From positions 7,126,016 through 7,190,015 of the forward strand of contig NC_080070.1 in NCBI RefSeq assembly GCF_949987535.1: a stretch of 64,000 nucleotides of DNA, in the 5' to 3' direction. The DNA is from Balaenoptera acutorostrata (taxonomy: Eukaryota > Chordata > Mammalia > Artiodactyla > Balaenopteridae). Every line of letters begins with the position of its first letter. Within the stretch, counting starts at the first letter, position 1. Shown in pieces: positions 22,071 to 34,865 of this stretch. Under the pieces are notes generated by a model. That model did no database searches. It had not been told where the DNA came from and saw only the letters and a list, made by a program, of their open reading frames with translations. The position numbers were made by a program, and so were the translations under genes.

Positions 22071-23240
22071 AAGAAGAAGCAAGAGACTTACAAATCACAA
22101 GGAAGGCTTTATTCCCTGACAGCAGCTGTAAAACAAAGTTCCTGATTTGCGTAATTGTCACGTTTCTTTTCACCCTGAGTATTGTAGTTTGTATATGATT
22201 ATCTAAAAACATTAAAGGCACAGTTTAGACATTAAGTATATATACTTAATTTCTGTCTTAAGAAAATTCTTTGTCAAAAAGTAATAAATACAGAATACTG
22301 AACACACTCCTGATACAAATACCTAGGAATTCCAGATGGGATATAATAAACGTAATTTTAAATATAGAGCTAATATAGAAAGGAATAAAGGGAAATCCTA
22401 TTGTGCCAGAAACAAAGACAGAAGAGAGCAGTCATGTTGGAAGCCTATGAGGAACTGCTGCACCTACGTGGAGTGGAGGTGGGGAGAAAAATATATAGGC
22501 CTTGGGTCCATGAAGGTGAGAAGTTGGAACTAACACCTCCAGATAAAGTCCCTTCAAGGCCTCATCTTCAGAAAATACATGGTTCAGAAACAATGCATCC
22601 TAACACCAAAAGATGATGTGTTACTTGGGTCCTCAGGAAGCAGATGCTGAGACATAGTTTGAAGTACAAGAGGAGAATGATGCTATGAAAGGTAAAAGGA
22701 GGAGGAAGTAGGGTTTTGCAGGCAAAGTCGCAGACCAGGACACGTATCCAACATCCGTGAAAGGAAAGAGGAGAAGAAGCAGTTTTGGGCAGCAGGAACA
22801 GAGCATTATGCAGCTCTGACAAAGTTTCAGCCAACTGAACAAAGGGTTCTAGAGCAAATATTGCCCATTAGAGGAGCCCTGTGTTGGGCAGAAATGACCA
22901 GGCCTAGGACCCCACCTGCTCACTCATTGCCTGGGGCTGTCCAAGAAAAGCATGGCCTCAGCTGGAAAGCCAAGGCATTTCCTAGAGGTGTAACTGTTCA
23001 GTTAACTGCACTTCTTGTAGCTGAATCATAAGCTCTTGAACAGAGATCTGAGTGGCATATCTCCATGCCTGCCACAGATGACAAAAAGCTTATCTATCTC
23101 AGGCTGGGCTCTGGGTAATGGTAGTGGATGGGGTGATATCTTCCTTGAGAATCCAAAACCACAGCTAGTACCTTATGGAGATTGGGATTCAGATTTTACA
23201 TTACCCTCGGGGCTGATAAATTGACATAAAAATTGGACCT
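22071..23240. other. Intergenic, unassigned
   Basis: AT-rich sequence without a convincing gene. 22330-22850 has a repeat-like look (A-rich, internal-LINE or ERV-like) but I cannot name it. Confidence 0.4.
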
Positions 23241-25100
23241 AGGCCAATGAAAGCACTTGAGGTCTCTGACTGAAGGAAACAAAAACAGGAGGAACTATCC
23301 CACAATCCAGACCACAAGCCCAGCTCAATATAAACTCACAATCAGAAACTGCAAAACCCACAAGGAACCAGTCCACCATTATTGAGAATACAACAAAAGA
23401 GCAGGAGTAAATATCCAGGAACTTGAATTCAGGTAAAATAATTCAAAACAGACTATAATGTGAATATTTTTATAATTTCTAAAAACTAAGGGCAAAAAAG
23501 TGAAGAAGCAGCATGGTAAAAGCAAGGTAAATAGAAATCACCAAACCCTAAGAAAAATCAAGACACTATTAAAAAGAGGGCTTCCCTGGTGGCGCAGTGG
23601 TTGAGAGTCTGCCTGCCAATGCAGGGGACACGGGTTCGAGCCCTGGTCTGGGAAGATCCCACATGCTGCGGAGCAACTAGGCCCGTGAGCCACAACTGCT
23701 GAGCCTGCGCGTCTGGAGCCTGTGCTCCCAACGGGAGAGGCCGCAATGGTGAGAGGCCCGTGCACTGCGATGAAGAGTGGCCCCCGCTTGCCACAACTAG
23801 AGAAAGCCCTCGCACAGAAACGAAGACACAACACAGCCAAAAATAAATAAATTAATTAATTTTAAAAAGAAAAAGAAACATTTTAAAAAGAAAGCATGAG
23901 AAAAAATAGAGCCACTGAAATTAAAAAACTCAATGGACTGGTTAAGGTTAAACAGCAGACCTAGACACAGCTGGGAAGAATTCATTAAATGAAAGATAGA
24001 TGAGGAAAGTGCCCAGAATGAAAGACAGATAAAATGATGGATGGAAACATATAGTATGTTAAGAACATAGACTAGGAATACCGACCATACATCTATCAAA
24101 TCAGATTTTCTCATCTAGAAAGAGATAATCAGGAAATTAGAAGAAAATAAATATTTTTGGAAAGAATAACAGTCTTCAAGAACTGATGAAAGATGTAAAT
24201 CCTCAAATCCAAGATACACAAATGTAAATCCACATGTATAAACATTGTGGTGAAACTAGAACGCCAAAAACAAAGAAGAAATCCTAAAAGCAACCAGAGA
24301 AAAAGACAGATTGACATCAAAGAAAGAACTACTAGATTGACAGTAGACTCTTCTATGATAAAAATAGAGGTCAGAAGACAGTGGACGAACACCTACACAG
24401 TGGTGAGGGAAAATAACTGTCAACCTAGATTTTATGCCCTGATCAATTGTCACACACGAGCAAAACCAAATAAAGACAGTTCCAGAAAATAAAAACTGGA
24501 GATGTACCATTTATAAACCCTCACTGAAAAACTACTGAGGACTATCCTTTGAGAAGAGGAAACTTGAACTCAGTAAGAAGAAGGACACAAGGAGAGTGGT
24601 GAGCAAAACAAATTTAGTAAACATGGGTAAATCTCAACATGCACTGACTTTGTAAGACAATAATAAAGACAAGTTTGGGGGATACAAAACAAATGGAACT
24701 ACAATACTAGACAATATGTAAGAAGGATAGAACATGACTTCAATGAAAGTATCCCACGGTCCTGGTGATTTCAAGAGAAGGGAAGAGACAGCAATTACAT
24801 TTAGACTTCATAAGTCAAACATACATATTTACTATGTTCATCACAGCTGCTGAAGGAAGAGAGGTAGAATGGCTCCTAGCAGAGGGAGAAGAGGTGAATA
24901 AAGAAAACCTGATTAATCTAACAGAAGGTAGGGAAAGGGGGAAAGAAGCAAAGTTACAGTAAATAAAGATCACAAAATAAGATGATAGAAAAAATCCATA
25001 TATATCTATATTCACAATAAATATAAAGAAAATAAGCTTTCCAGTTGAAAGACAAATTGTCAGATTATAAAACTAAACAAAAATCCAGCTCTATGAAGTT
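23241..25100 (+). mobile_element. HAL1-like LINE relic (ORF1-only type), split by a SINE
   Basis: Sense-strand text typical of an ancient ORF1-type LINE: a 5' region near 23300-23460 and, near 24290-24490, a decayed ORF1 C-terminus with 'gaggtcagaagacagtgga' and 'ctgtcaacctagattttatg'. The longest frame left is 81 codons. A CHR SINE sits at 23578-23862. The assignment to HAL1 rather than L1M is tentative. Confidence 0.6.
23578..23862 (+). mobile_element. CHR-type SINE
   Basis: Complete head (gggcttccctggtggcgcag), B box (ggttcgagccc), tRNA-unrelated body and AAATAAATTAATTAAT tail. A-rich flanks give a possible short duplication (ttaaaaaga). Confidence 0.93.
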
Positions 25101-26380
25101 TTATGAGAAACATTAATTCATTGGGGCATAAACATAAAATAGTTTCCCTTTCTCCCGTGACTGCCCCATAATTGTGTTATGTCAACCCTTGTTTTCTTAC
25201 CGGTTATACAGTACAATAATGACATCTTTTTGAAATTCCAAAATGTTTCATCACTTTCTGTTGTCAGAGAGTCTCATTTCAGCCTCAGTCTGAACTGTGT
25301 TTGAACTCAGTCAGAGCTGGGGTCCCCTCCACTCCAGTTCAGGCTAGATCTGTCTGGGGCCCTAGTGGCTTGAGGTGAAGAGGGCATGTGGTCTGCTTTT
25401 CAAACCCTTCCTCGTTTTTCTCTCTGGTCTTCCAAGCTTCCTTCACCCACACTCTAACTTAGGCTTTTGCAAAGCCTCACTTTTGGCCAAAGCACGGAGC
25501 GTTCAAAAAGGAGGTGAAGGAGGACGTGGTTGTCTGTGTTGATTGGAACCCTCCCGCCGCTGGGTTCTACCTGGGACCGTGGGCCTCTGCTGCTTTGGTG
25601 GTTTCCAGGTAGGCAGTATGTGAGGTTACCTTGGGGTAGTGCTCACCTTCATTCTGCCCCACTCTGACACTGAGACTCACTCCCAGAGGGGTAACTAGAA
25701 ATGTCTGTCCCTAGTTCTTCCCAGAGGTAGGCACCCATCAAGTGGCCTGTGGCCACGTGGGCCTGTGGGATGTGGGCACCGCAGAGTCCCTGCCCCTCCC
25801 CCAACCCCCATGCTCTTTACAAGCAAGCAAGGAAGCTGCTTGGGTCGTATACTGCACCATCAGAGGTTGAGGGGAATTGGAATGGGGTGGGAGTAGCCTA
25901 GTGTCTTCCTGGTGATGCTTTTAAGCCTTCAGAAATCTCTATGTTAAAAACTGTCTGTTTCCACATTCCAGTGTGCCCACACCTACAGGGGACATGGATC
26001 AAACACCCTCCTCTTCTTCCCTGTAATGGAAGAGGGAGACTGCAAAGGGCACTGAGCCATACTTCTGGGCTCCACAAAAGGGGACCAAGAACTCTCTCGC
26101 ACTGTGGAAGGGAGGGATGGCCCAGAAACCTATTCTCTCTAGTCTGTTTATGCAGGGGTGGGGGGGCGGGCATGGGGATAGTGTCAGCTCTAAAGTGGTG
26201 CCTCCTAGTAAGCTCTGTAGGTAAGTGACAGTTCCCACGCCTTCTGGCCACACAAAATCAAAACATGGGGTAGTTTATGCCTTTTGTCCTCAGCTCTGGG
26301 CCTTAGCCTCAATTCCCAGACAAGGGCAAAAAGACACTTGACATTCTGTCACATGCTGTTTACAAGAGATATCTAAAACT
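25101..26380. other. Intergenic, unassigned
   Basis: Mixed-composition sequence. Antisense and sense frames of about 85-117 codons near 25900-26250 overlap each other and show no domain. No RNA gene or named repeat recognised. Confidence 0.4.
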
Positions 26381-26530
26381 TAAGGACACAGTATAGAGTA
26401 AAGTAAAGAATTGGGAGGAAAAAAAAGACACAACAGCAAACACTAACGAAAAGAAAGCTGGCGTAGTAACACAATTGGACAAAACAGGCTTTAAAGCAAA
26501 AACTATTACTAGGATAAAAAGGTCACTATA

Positions 26531-26883
26531 GGGACTTCCCTGGTGGCGCAGTGGTTAAGAATCCGCCTGCCAGTGCAGGGGACATGGGTTCGAGCCCTGG
26601 TCCGGGAAGATCCCACATGCCGTGGAGCAACTAAGCCCGTGCACCACAACTACTAAGCCTGTTCTCTAAAGCCCACGAGCCACAACTACTGAGCCCACAT
26701 GCCACAACTACTGAAGCCCGCGCGCCTAGAACCCTTGCTCCACAACAAGAGAAGCCCCCGCAATGAGAAGCCTGCGCACTGCAACGAAGAGCCCGCTTGC
26801 CACAACTAGAGAAAAGCCCGCCTGCAACAATGAAGACCCAATGCAGCCAATAAATAAAATAAATAAAATAAATAATAAAAAAA
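26531..26883 (+). mobile_element. CHR-type SINE, long older form
   Basis: It starts gggacttccctggtggcgca, with 'ggttcgagccctggtccggg' as B box, and has a longer middle with repeated 'cacaactactga' phrases than the other copies, so it belongs to a different subfamily. It ends in AAATAAATAAAT repeats. Direct repeats 'gtcactata' flank it (26522-26530 and 26884-26892). Confidence 0.92.
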
Positions 26884-27047
26884 GTCACTATACTGTGAAA
26901 AAAGTATGATATAATGTAGCTAACAGCATGATCTCAAAGTATATAAAGCAAAAAATGACAGAATTCTGAGGAAAAAATTGAAAAAAACCACAATGGAATG
27001 CTTCTATATACCTCTTTCTCTGTAATTGATAAAAGAGACAAAAATTA

Positions 27048-27366
27048 GGGCTTCCCTTGTGGCGCAGTGGTTGAGAATCTGCCTGCTAATGCAGGGGACA
27101 CGGGTTTGAACCCTGGTCTGGGAGGATCCCAGATGCCGCAGAACAACTAGGCCCGTGAGCCACAAATACTGAGCCTGCACATCTGGAGCCTGTGCTCCGC
27201 AACAAGAGAGGCCACGATAGTGAGAGGCCCGCGCACCGCGATGAAGAGTGGCCCCCGCTTGCCTCAACTAGAGGAAGCCCTCGCACAGAAACGAAGACCC
27301 AACACAGCCAAAAAAATAAATAAATAAATAAATAATAATTAAACGTGCTAATAATTTTTTAAAAAA
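27048..27366 (+). mobile_element. CHR-type SINE
   Basis: Complete copy with A/T-rich tail; target-site duplication 'agagacaaaaatta' on both sides (27034-27047 and about 27368-27381). Confidence 0.93.
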
Positions 27367-27487
27367 GAGAGACAAAAATTAGTAAGAATATAGAAATTTT
27401 GAAAAGCATATTTAATGTTATCCAAACAATTAGAGATTTTTATGTTCTTTTCAAATATACACGGAATATTTACAAAAACTGGCTGTA

Positions 27488-27780
27488 GGGCTTCCCTGGT
27501 GGCGCAGTGGTTGAGAATCTGCCTGCCAATGCAGGGGACACGAGTTCGAGCCCTGGTCTGGGAAGATCCCACATGCCGTGGAGCAGCTAGGCCCGTGAGC
27601 CACAACTACTGAGCCTGCGCGTCTGGAGCCTGTGCTCTGCAAAAAGAGAGGCCGCGAGAGTGAGAGGCCCGCACACCACGATGAAGAGTGGCCCCCGCTC
27701 GCCGCAACTAGAGAAAGCCCTCGCACAGAAACGAAGACCCAACACAGCCAAAAATAAATTAATTAATTTAAAAAAAAATT
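27488..27780 (+). mobile_element. CHR-type SINE
   Basis: Complete copy with AAATTAATTAATTT tail; short duplication 'ggctgta' at 27481-27487 and 27781-27787. Confidence 0.92.
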
Positions 27781-28019
27781 GGCTGTAAAGCAAATTATAA
27801 CAAATTCTAACTAACCAATTTTATTCAGATCACTTTTTATACTCACAATGCAATAAAATTAGAAATAAAGAATAAAATGATATATAAAATGTTTTTTAAA
27901 GACAATAACCATTTATTTAAGAAAAAACAAAACACATTCTGTTCACATTTTTCTTTTTTATAAATTCTTCAAATTAATTTCACCCCTTTTGGGTTTTTTT
28001 TGTTTTGTTTTTTAAACTT

Positions 28020-28304
28020 TTTGGGTTTATTTATTTATTTATGCCTGTGTTGGGTCTTCGTTTCTGAGCGAGGGCTTTCTCTAGTTGTGGCAAGCGGGGG
28101 CCACTCTTCATTGCGGCACGCGGGCCTCTCATTATCGCGGCCTCTCTTGTTGTGGAGCACAGGCTCCAGACGCGCAGGCTCAGTAATTGTAGCTCACAGG
28201 CCTAGTTGCTCCACAGCATGTGGGATCTTCCCAGACCAGGGCTCGAACCCATGTCCCCTGCATTGGCAGGCAGATTCTCAACCACTGCGCCACCAGGGAA
28301 GCCC
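28020..28304 (-). mobile_element. CHR-type SINE, antisense
   Basis: Complete copy on the reverse strand, head at 28304, tail as TTTATTTATTTAT near 28027-28040. A possible duplication (ctgytcacatttt) lies at 27939 and 28305; if correct, about 65 bp of T-rich sequence belongs to the insertion. Confidence 0.92.
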
Positions 28305-28618
28305 CTGCTCACATTTTAATACTGCCTTACATGTTTGTTTCTTGGAACAATTCCTATTGTAATAAGTTCATAACAAAAAACTTCAACTGATTACACAATA
28401 TTTAATATTAATGTGTCAAATATACAGCTGGTAATATTGAGGGAGAAAATATAGCAAAAGTACATACAATTATAGAACTAAATTCACATTAAATATGTCA
28501 AATGGAAGATACATTTTATTTTTCCACTTTTTACATAGTCTACAAGACGAAGATAAATAGACTCCAATCAGTTAATTAATTATCCTGGTGAGTGAAGTCT
28601 TTCATTTTATTTTAGCAA
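28305..28618. other. Intergenic AT-rich spacer
   Basis: About 310 bp between the SINE and the full-length L1, with no gene or named repeat seen. Confidence 0.5.
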
Positions 28619-28626
28619 CAAGAAAA

Positions 28627-29537
28627 TCCAGCGAGATTGGTTCAAGATGGCGGAGTAGAAGGATGTGCTCTCACTCCCTCTTGCGAGAACACCGGAATCA
28701 CAACTAACTGCTGAACAATCATCGACAGGAAGACACTGGAACTCACCAAAAAAGATACCCCACATCCAAAGACAAAGGGGAAGCCACAATGAGATGGTAG
28801 GAGGGGCGCAATCACAGCAAAATCAAATCCCATAACCGCTGGGTGGGTGACTCACAAACGGGAGAACACTTATACCACGGAAGTCCACCCACTGGAGTGA
28901 AGATTCTGAGCCCCGTGTCAGGCTTCTGAACCTGGGGGTCTGGCAACAGGAGGAGGAATTCCTAGAGAATCAGACTTTGAAAGCTAGTGGGATTTGATTG
29001 CAGGACTTCAACAGGACTGGGGGAAACAGAGACTCTGCTCTTGGAGGGCACACACAAAGTAGTGTGTGCGTCGGGACCCAGGGGAAGGAGCAGTGACCGT
29101 ATAGAGACTGAACCTGACCTACCTGCTAGTGTTGGAGGGTCTCCTGCAGAGTTGGGGGGTGGCTCTGTCTCACCGTGAGGACAAGGACACTGGCAGCAGA
29201 AGTTCTGGGAAGTACTCCTTGGTGTGAGCCTCCCAGAGTCTGCCATTAGCCCCACCAAAGAGCCTGGGTAGGCTCCAGGGTTGGGTCGCCTCAGGCCAAA
29301 CAACCAACAGGGAGGGGACCCAGCCCCACCCATCAGCAGACAAGTGGATTAAGGTTTTACTGAGCTCTGTCCACCAGAGCAACAGCCAGCTCTACCCACC
29401 ACCAGTCCCTCCCATCAGGAAACTTGCACAAGCCTCTTAGATAGCCTCATCCACTAGAGGGCAGACAGAAGAGGCAAGAAGAACTACAATCCTGCAGCCT
29501 GTGGAACAAAAACCACATTCACAGAAAGATAGACAAG
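28627..29537 (+). promoter_or_regulatory. L1 5' UTR (internal promoter region)
   Basis: GC-richer segment from the element's first base to ORF1. It starts with a YY1-like 'aagatggcgg' core, as in other mammalian L1s. The same segment in antisense occupies 1500-2458. Confidence 0.8.
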
Positions 29538-30443
29538 ATGAAAAGGCTGAGGGCTATGTACCAGATGAAGGAACAAGATAAAACCCCAGAAAAACAACTA
29601 AATGAAGTGGAGATAGGCAACCTTCCAGAAAAAGAATTCAGAATAATGATAGTGAAGATGATCCAGGACCTCGGAATAAGAATGGAGGCAAAGATCGAGA
29701 AGATGCAAGAAATGTTTAACAAAGATCTAGAAGAATTAAAGAACAAACAAACAGAGATGAACAATACAATAACTGAAATGAAAACTACACTAGAAGGAAT
29801 CAATAGCAGAATAACTGAGGCAGAAGAATGGATAAGTGACCTGGAAGACAGAATGGTGGAATTCACTGCTGCAGAACAGAATAAAGAAAAAAGAATGAAA
29901 AGAAATGAAGACAGCCTACAAGACCTCTGGGACAACATTAAATGCAACAACATTTGCATTATAGGGGTCCCAGAAGGAGAAGAGAGAGAGAAAGGACCAG
30001 AGAAAATATCTGAAGAGATTATAGTCGAAAACTTCCCTAACATGGGAAAGGAAATAGCCACCCAAGTCCAGGAAGCACAGAGAGTCCCATACAGGATAAA
30101 CCCAAGGAGAAACATGCCGACACACATAGTAATCAAATTGGCAAAACTTAAAGACAAAGAAAAACTATTGAAAGCAGCAAGGGAAAAATGACAAACAACA
30201 TACAAGGGAACTCCCATAAGGTTAACAGCTGATTTCTCAGCAGAAACTCTACAAGCCAGAAGGGAGTGTCATGATATACTTAAAGTGATAAAAGGGAAGA
30301 ACCTACAACCAAGATTACTCTACCCAGCAAGGATCTCATGCAGATTCAATGGAGAAATCAAAAGTTTTACAGACAAGCAAAAGCTAAGAGAATTCAGCAC
30401 CACCAAACCAGCTCTACAACAAATGCTAAAGGAACTTCTCTAA
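29538..30443 (+). pseudogene. L1 ORF1 (RNA-binding protein), one nonsense codon
   Basis: ORF1 proteins form trimers through a coiled coil and coat L1 RNA. The frame starts at ATG 29538 and spans 301 codons to a TAA at 30441-30443, but TGA at 30189-30191 stops it at codon 218. The N-terminal part (about residues 20-110) is a charged, heptad-like coiled coil. The RRM-like part follows (NICIIGVPEGEE near residue 140). The C-terminal domain (LQPRLLYPARIS near 30310-30345) is open but lies after the stop. This is otherwise an intact-looking frame, so the stop may be recent. Confidence 0.9.
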
Positions 30444-30512
30444 GTGGGAAACACAAGAGAAGAAAAGGACCTACAAAAACAAACCCAAAACAATTAAGAA
30501 AATGGTAATAGG

Positions 30513-30837
30513 GGGCTTCCCTGGTGGCGCAGTGGTTGAGAATCTGCCTGCTAATGCAGGGGACACGGGTTCGAGCCCTGGTCTGGGAAGATCCCACATG
30601 CCACGGAGCAGCTGGGCCCGTGAGCCACAATTGCTGAGCCTGCGCGTCTGGAGCCTGTGCCCCGCGACGGGAGGGGCCGCGATAGAGAAAGGCCCGCGCA
30701 CCGCGATGAAGAGTGGCCCCCGCTTGCCGCAACTGGAGAAAGCCCTCGCACGAACCGAAGACCCAACACAGCCAAAAATAAATAAATAAATAAATAAATA
30801 AATAAGAAAATCCTTAAAAAAAAAAAAAAAAAAAAAA
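30513..30837 (+). mobile_element. CHR-type SINE nested in the L1 ORF1-ORF2 spacer
   Basis: Complete copy with TAAA repeats and a long A run (about 30816-30839). Long target-site duplication 'aagaaaatggtaatagg' at 30496-30512 and 30838-30854. It entered after the L1, so it is younger. The duplication includes the ORF2 start codon region. Confidence 0.95.
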
Positions 30838-30843
30838 AAGAAA

Positions 30844-33800
30844 ATGGTAATAGGAACATACATATCGATAATTACCTCAAACGTGAATGGACTAAATGCT
30901 CCAACCAAAAGATACAGGCTTGCTGAATGGATACAAAAACAAGACTCATATAGACTGCTGTCTACAAGAGACCCACTAGGGACACATACAGACTGAACGT
31001 GAGGGGATGGAAAAAGATATTCCACACAAATGGAAATCAAAAGAAAGCTGGAGTAGCAATACTCATATCAGATAAAATAGACTTTAAAATAAAGAATGTT
31101 ACAGGAGACAAAGAAGGACACTACATAATGATCAAGGGATCAATCCAAGAAGAAGACACAACAATTATAAATACATATGCACCCAACATAGGAGCACCTC
31201 AATACATAAGGCAACTGCGAATGGCTATAAAAGAGGAAATCGACAGTAACACAACAATAGTGGGGGACTTTAACACCTCACTTACACCAATGGACAAATC
31301 ATCCAAACAGAAAATTAATAAGGAAACACAAGCTTTAAATGACACAATAGACCAGATAGATTTAATTGATATTTGTAGGACATTCCATCCAAAAACAGCA
31401 GATTACACTTTCTTCTCAAGTGCGCACGGAACATTCTCCAGGATAGATCACATCTTGGGTCATAAATCAAGCCTCAGTAAATTGAAGAAAACTGAAATCA
31501 TATCAAGCACCTTTCCTGACCACAACATTATGAGATTAGAAATCAATTACAGGGGAAAAAACGTAAAAAACACAAACACGTGGGGGCTAAACAATACGTT
31601 ACTAAATAACCAAGAGATCACTGAAGAAATCAAAGAGGAAATCAAAAAATACCTAGAGACAAATGACAATGAAAACACAACGATCCAAAACCTATGGGAT
31701 GCGGCAAAAACAGTTCTAAGAGGGAAGTATATAGCTATACAAGCCTACCTCAAGAAACAAGAAAAATCTCAAATAAACAATCTAACCTTACACCTAAAGG
31801 AACTAGAGAAAGAAGAACAAACAAAACCCAAAGTTAGCAGAAGGAAAGAAATCATAAAGATCAGAGCAGAAATAAATGAAATAGAAACAAAGAAAACAAT
31901 AGCAAGGATCAGTAAAACTAAAAGCTGGTTCTTTGAGAAGATAAACAAAATTGATAAACCATTAGCCAGACTCATCAAGAAAAAGAGGGAGAAGACTCAA
32001 ATCAATAAAGTTAGAAATGAAAAAGAAATTACAACAGACATTGCAGAAATACAAAGCATCCTAAGAGACTACTACAATCAACTCTATGCCAATAAAATGG
32101 ACAACCTGGAAGAAACGGACAAATTCTTAGAAAGGTATAAGCTTCCAAGACTGAACCAGGAAGAAATAGAAAATATGAACAGACCAATCACAAGTAATGA
32201 AATTGAAACTGTGATTAAAAATCTTCCAACAAACAAAAGTCCAGGACAAGATGGCTTCACAGGTGAATTCTATCAAACATTTAGAGAAGAACTAACATCC
32301 ATCCTTCTCAAACTCTTCCAAAAAACTGCAGAGGAAGGAACACTCCCAAACTCATTCTATGAGGCCACCATCACCCTGATACCAACACCAGACAAAGATA
32401 CTACAAAAAAAGAAAATTACAGACCAATATCACTGATGAATACAGATGCAAAAATCCTCAACGAAACACTAGCAAACAGAATCTAACAACACATTAAAAG
32501 GATCATACACCATGATCAAGTGGGATTTATCCCAGGGATGCAAGGATTCTTCAATATAGGCAAATCAATCAATGTGATACACTATATTAACAAATTGAAG
32601 AATAAAAACCATATGATCATCTCAATAGATGCAGAAAAAGCTTTTGGCAAAATTCAACACTGATTTATGATAAAAACTCTTCAGAAAGTGGGCATAGAGG
32701 GAACCTACCTCAACATAATAAAGGCCATATACAACAAACCCACAGCAAACATCATTCTCAATGGTGAAAAACTGAAAGCATTTCCTCTAAGATCAGGAAC
32801 AAGACAAGGATGTCCACTCTCACCACTATTATTCAACATAGTTTTGGAAGTCCTAGCCACGGCAATCAGAGAAGAAAAAGAAATAAAAGGAATACAAATT
32901 GGAAAAGAAGAAGTAAAACTGTCACTGCTTGCAGATGACATGATACTATACATAGAGGATCCTAATGATGCCACCAGAAAACTACTAGAGCTAATCAATG
33001 AATTTGGTGAAGTTGCAGGATACAAAATTAATGCACAGAAATCTCTTGCATTCCTATACACTAATGATGAAAAATCTGAAAGAGAAATTAGGGAAACACT
33101 CCCATTTACCACTGCAACAAAAAGAATAAAATACCTAGGAATAAACCTACCAAGGGAGACAAAAGACCTGTATGCAGAAAACTATAAGACACTGATGAAA
33201 GAAATTAAAGATGATACCAACAGATGGAGAGATATACCGTGTTCTTGGATTGGAAGAATCAATACTGTGAAAATGACTATACTACCGAAAGCAATCTACA
33301 GATTCAATGCAATCCCTATCAAATTACTAATGGCATTTTTTACGGAACTAGAACAAAAAATCTTAAAATTTGTTTGGAGACACAAAAGACCCCAAATAGA
33401 CCAAGTAGTCTTGAGGGAAAAAAACAGAGCTGGAGGAATCAGACGCCCTGACTTCAGACTATACTACAAAGCTACACTAATCAAGACAATATGGTACTGG
33501 CCCAAAAACAGAAATATAGATCAATGGAACAAGATAGAAAGCCCAGAGATAAACCCATGCACCTATGGTCAACTAATCTATGACAAAGGAGGCAAGGATA
33601 TACAATGGAGAAGAGACACTCTTTTCAATAAGTGGTGCTGGGAAAACTGGACAGCTACATGTGAAAGAATGAAATTAGAACACTCCCTAACACCATACAC
33701 AAAAATAAACTCGAAATGGATTAGAGACCTAAATGTAAGACTGGACACTATAAAACTCTTAGAGGAAAACATAGGCAGAACACTCTTTGACATAAATCAC

Positions 33801-34653
33801 AGCAAGATCTTTTTTGATCCACCTCCTAGAGTAATGGAAATAAAAACAAAAATAAATAAATGGGACCTAATGAAACTTAAAAGTTTTTTGCACAGCAAAG
33901 GAAACCATAAACAAGACGAAAAGACAACCCTCAAAATGGGAGAAAATATTTGCAAATGAATCAACGGACAAAGGATTAATCTCCAAAATATATAAACAGC
34001 TCATGCAGCTCAATATTAAAAAAACAAACAATCCAATCCAAAAATGGGCAGAAGACCGAAACAGACATTTCTCCAAAGAAGACATACAGATGGCCAAGAA
34101 GCACATGAAAAGCTGCTCAGCATCACTAATTATTAGAGAAATGCAAATCAAAACTACAATGAGGTATCACCTCACACCAGTTAGAACGGGCATCATCAGA
34201 AAATCTACAAACAACAAATGCTGGAGAGGGTGTGGAGAAAAGGGAACCCTCTTGCACTGTTGGTGGGAATGTAAATTGATAGAGCCACTATGGAGAACAG
34301 TATGGAGGTCCCTTTAAAAACTAAAAATAGAATTACCATCTGATCCAGCAATCCCACTCCTGGGCATATACCCAGAGAAAACCATAATTCAAAAAGACAC
34401 ATGCACCCCAATGTTCATTGCAGCACTATTTACAAGAGCCAGGTCATGGAAGCAACCTAAATGTCCATCGACAGACGAATGGATAAAGAAGTTGTGGTAC
34501 ATATATACAATGGAATATTACTCAGTCATAAAAAGGAACGAAATTGGGTCATTTGTAGAGACGTGGGTGGATCTAGAGACTGTCATACAGAGTGAAGTAA
34601 GTCAGAAAGAGAAGAACAAATATTGTATATTAACGCATCTATGTGGAACCTAG
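30844..34653 (+). pseudogene. L1 ORF2 (endonuclease-reverse transcriptase), broken
   Basis: ORF2 nicks target DNA and copies L1 RNA. Open parts are 30999-32486 and 32667-33959 in one frame, then 34003-34317 and 34411-34653 in another. The endonuclease is at about 30844-31600 (IVGDFNTSL near 31257-31283; [20 protein letters not shown] near 31405-31465). Reverse-transcriptase motifs are [13 protein letters not shown] (about 32798-32836) and the catalytic LLADDMILY (32925-32951). A Cys-rich end lies at 34219-34272. Breaks: frame changes between 30945 and 30980, stop codons at 32484 and 32661, a frameshift near 33890, and a stop at 34315. It is about 1270 codons long in total, the usual size. Confidence 0.92.
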
Positions 34654-34865
34654 AAAACTGGTACAGATGAACCGGTTTGCAGGGCAGAAATTGAGACACA
34701 GATGTAGAGAACAAACATATGGACACCAAGGGGGGAAAACCGCGGTGGGGGGGGCGGTGGTGTGATGAATTGGGCGATTGGGATTGACATGTATACACTG
34801 ATGTGTATGAAGTGGATGACTAATAGGAACCTGCTGTATAAAAAAATTAATTAAATTAAATTAAA
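34654..34865 (+). other. L1 3' UTR with G-rich tract and A-rich tail
   Basis: It has a G-rich stretch at about 34730-34760 (runs of five to eight Gs) typical of L1 3' UTRs, then an ATTAAATTAAATTAAA tail. Confidence 0.8.

Larger units (their letters stand above)
26381..27900 (+). mobile_element. Old L1 ORF2 endonuclease-region relic carrying three SINEs
   Basis: Pieces at 26400-26530, 26884-27047, 27380-27487 and 27781-27890 read in order like a decayed L1 ORF2 endonuclease segment (for example 'aagaaagctggcgtagtaac ... ggctttaaagcaaaaactat', then 'ttcttttcaaatatacacgg'). Three CHR SINEs are inserted in the same direction. Confidence 0.65.
28627..34865 (+). mobile_element. Full-length L1 retrotransposon, inactivated
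   Basis: The order is complete: 5' UTR with 'aagatggcggagtagaagg' start, ORF1 (29538-30443), spacer, ORF2 (30844-34653), G-rich 3' UTR and an A/T-rich tail. A CHR SINE (30513-30837) sits in the ORF1-ORF2 spacer, so without it the element is about 5.9 kb. Edges carry a short imperfect repeat (aagaaaatcc / aagaaaaccc). ORF1 has one in-frame stop and ORF2 has several breaks, so it cannot move by itself. Divergence from the antisense piece at 1355-2458 is small. Confidence 0.95.

Noticed and set aside
29519..30217. 232-codon antisense frame on L1 ORF1
   Set aside because: It is the mirror of the A-rich ORF1 sequence; no independent coding signal.
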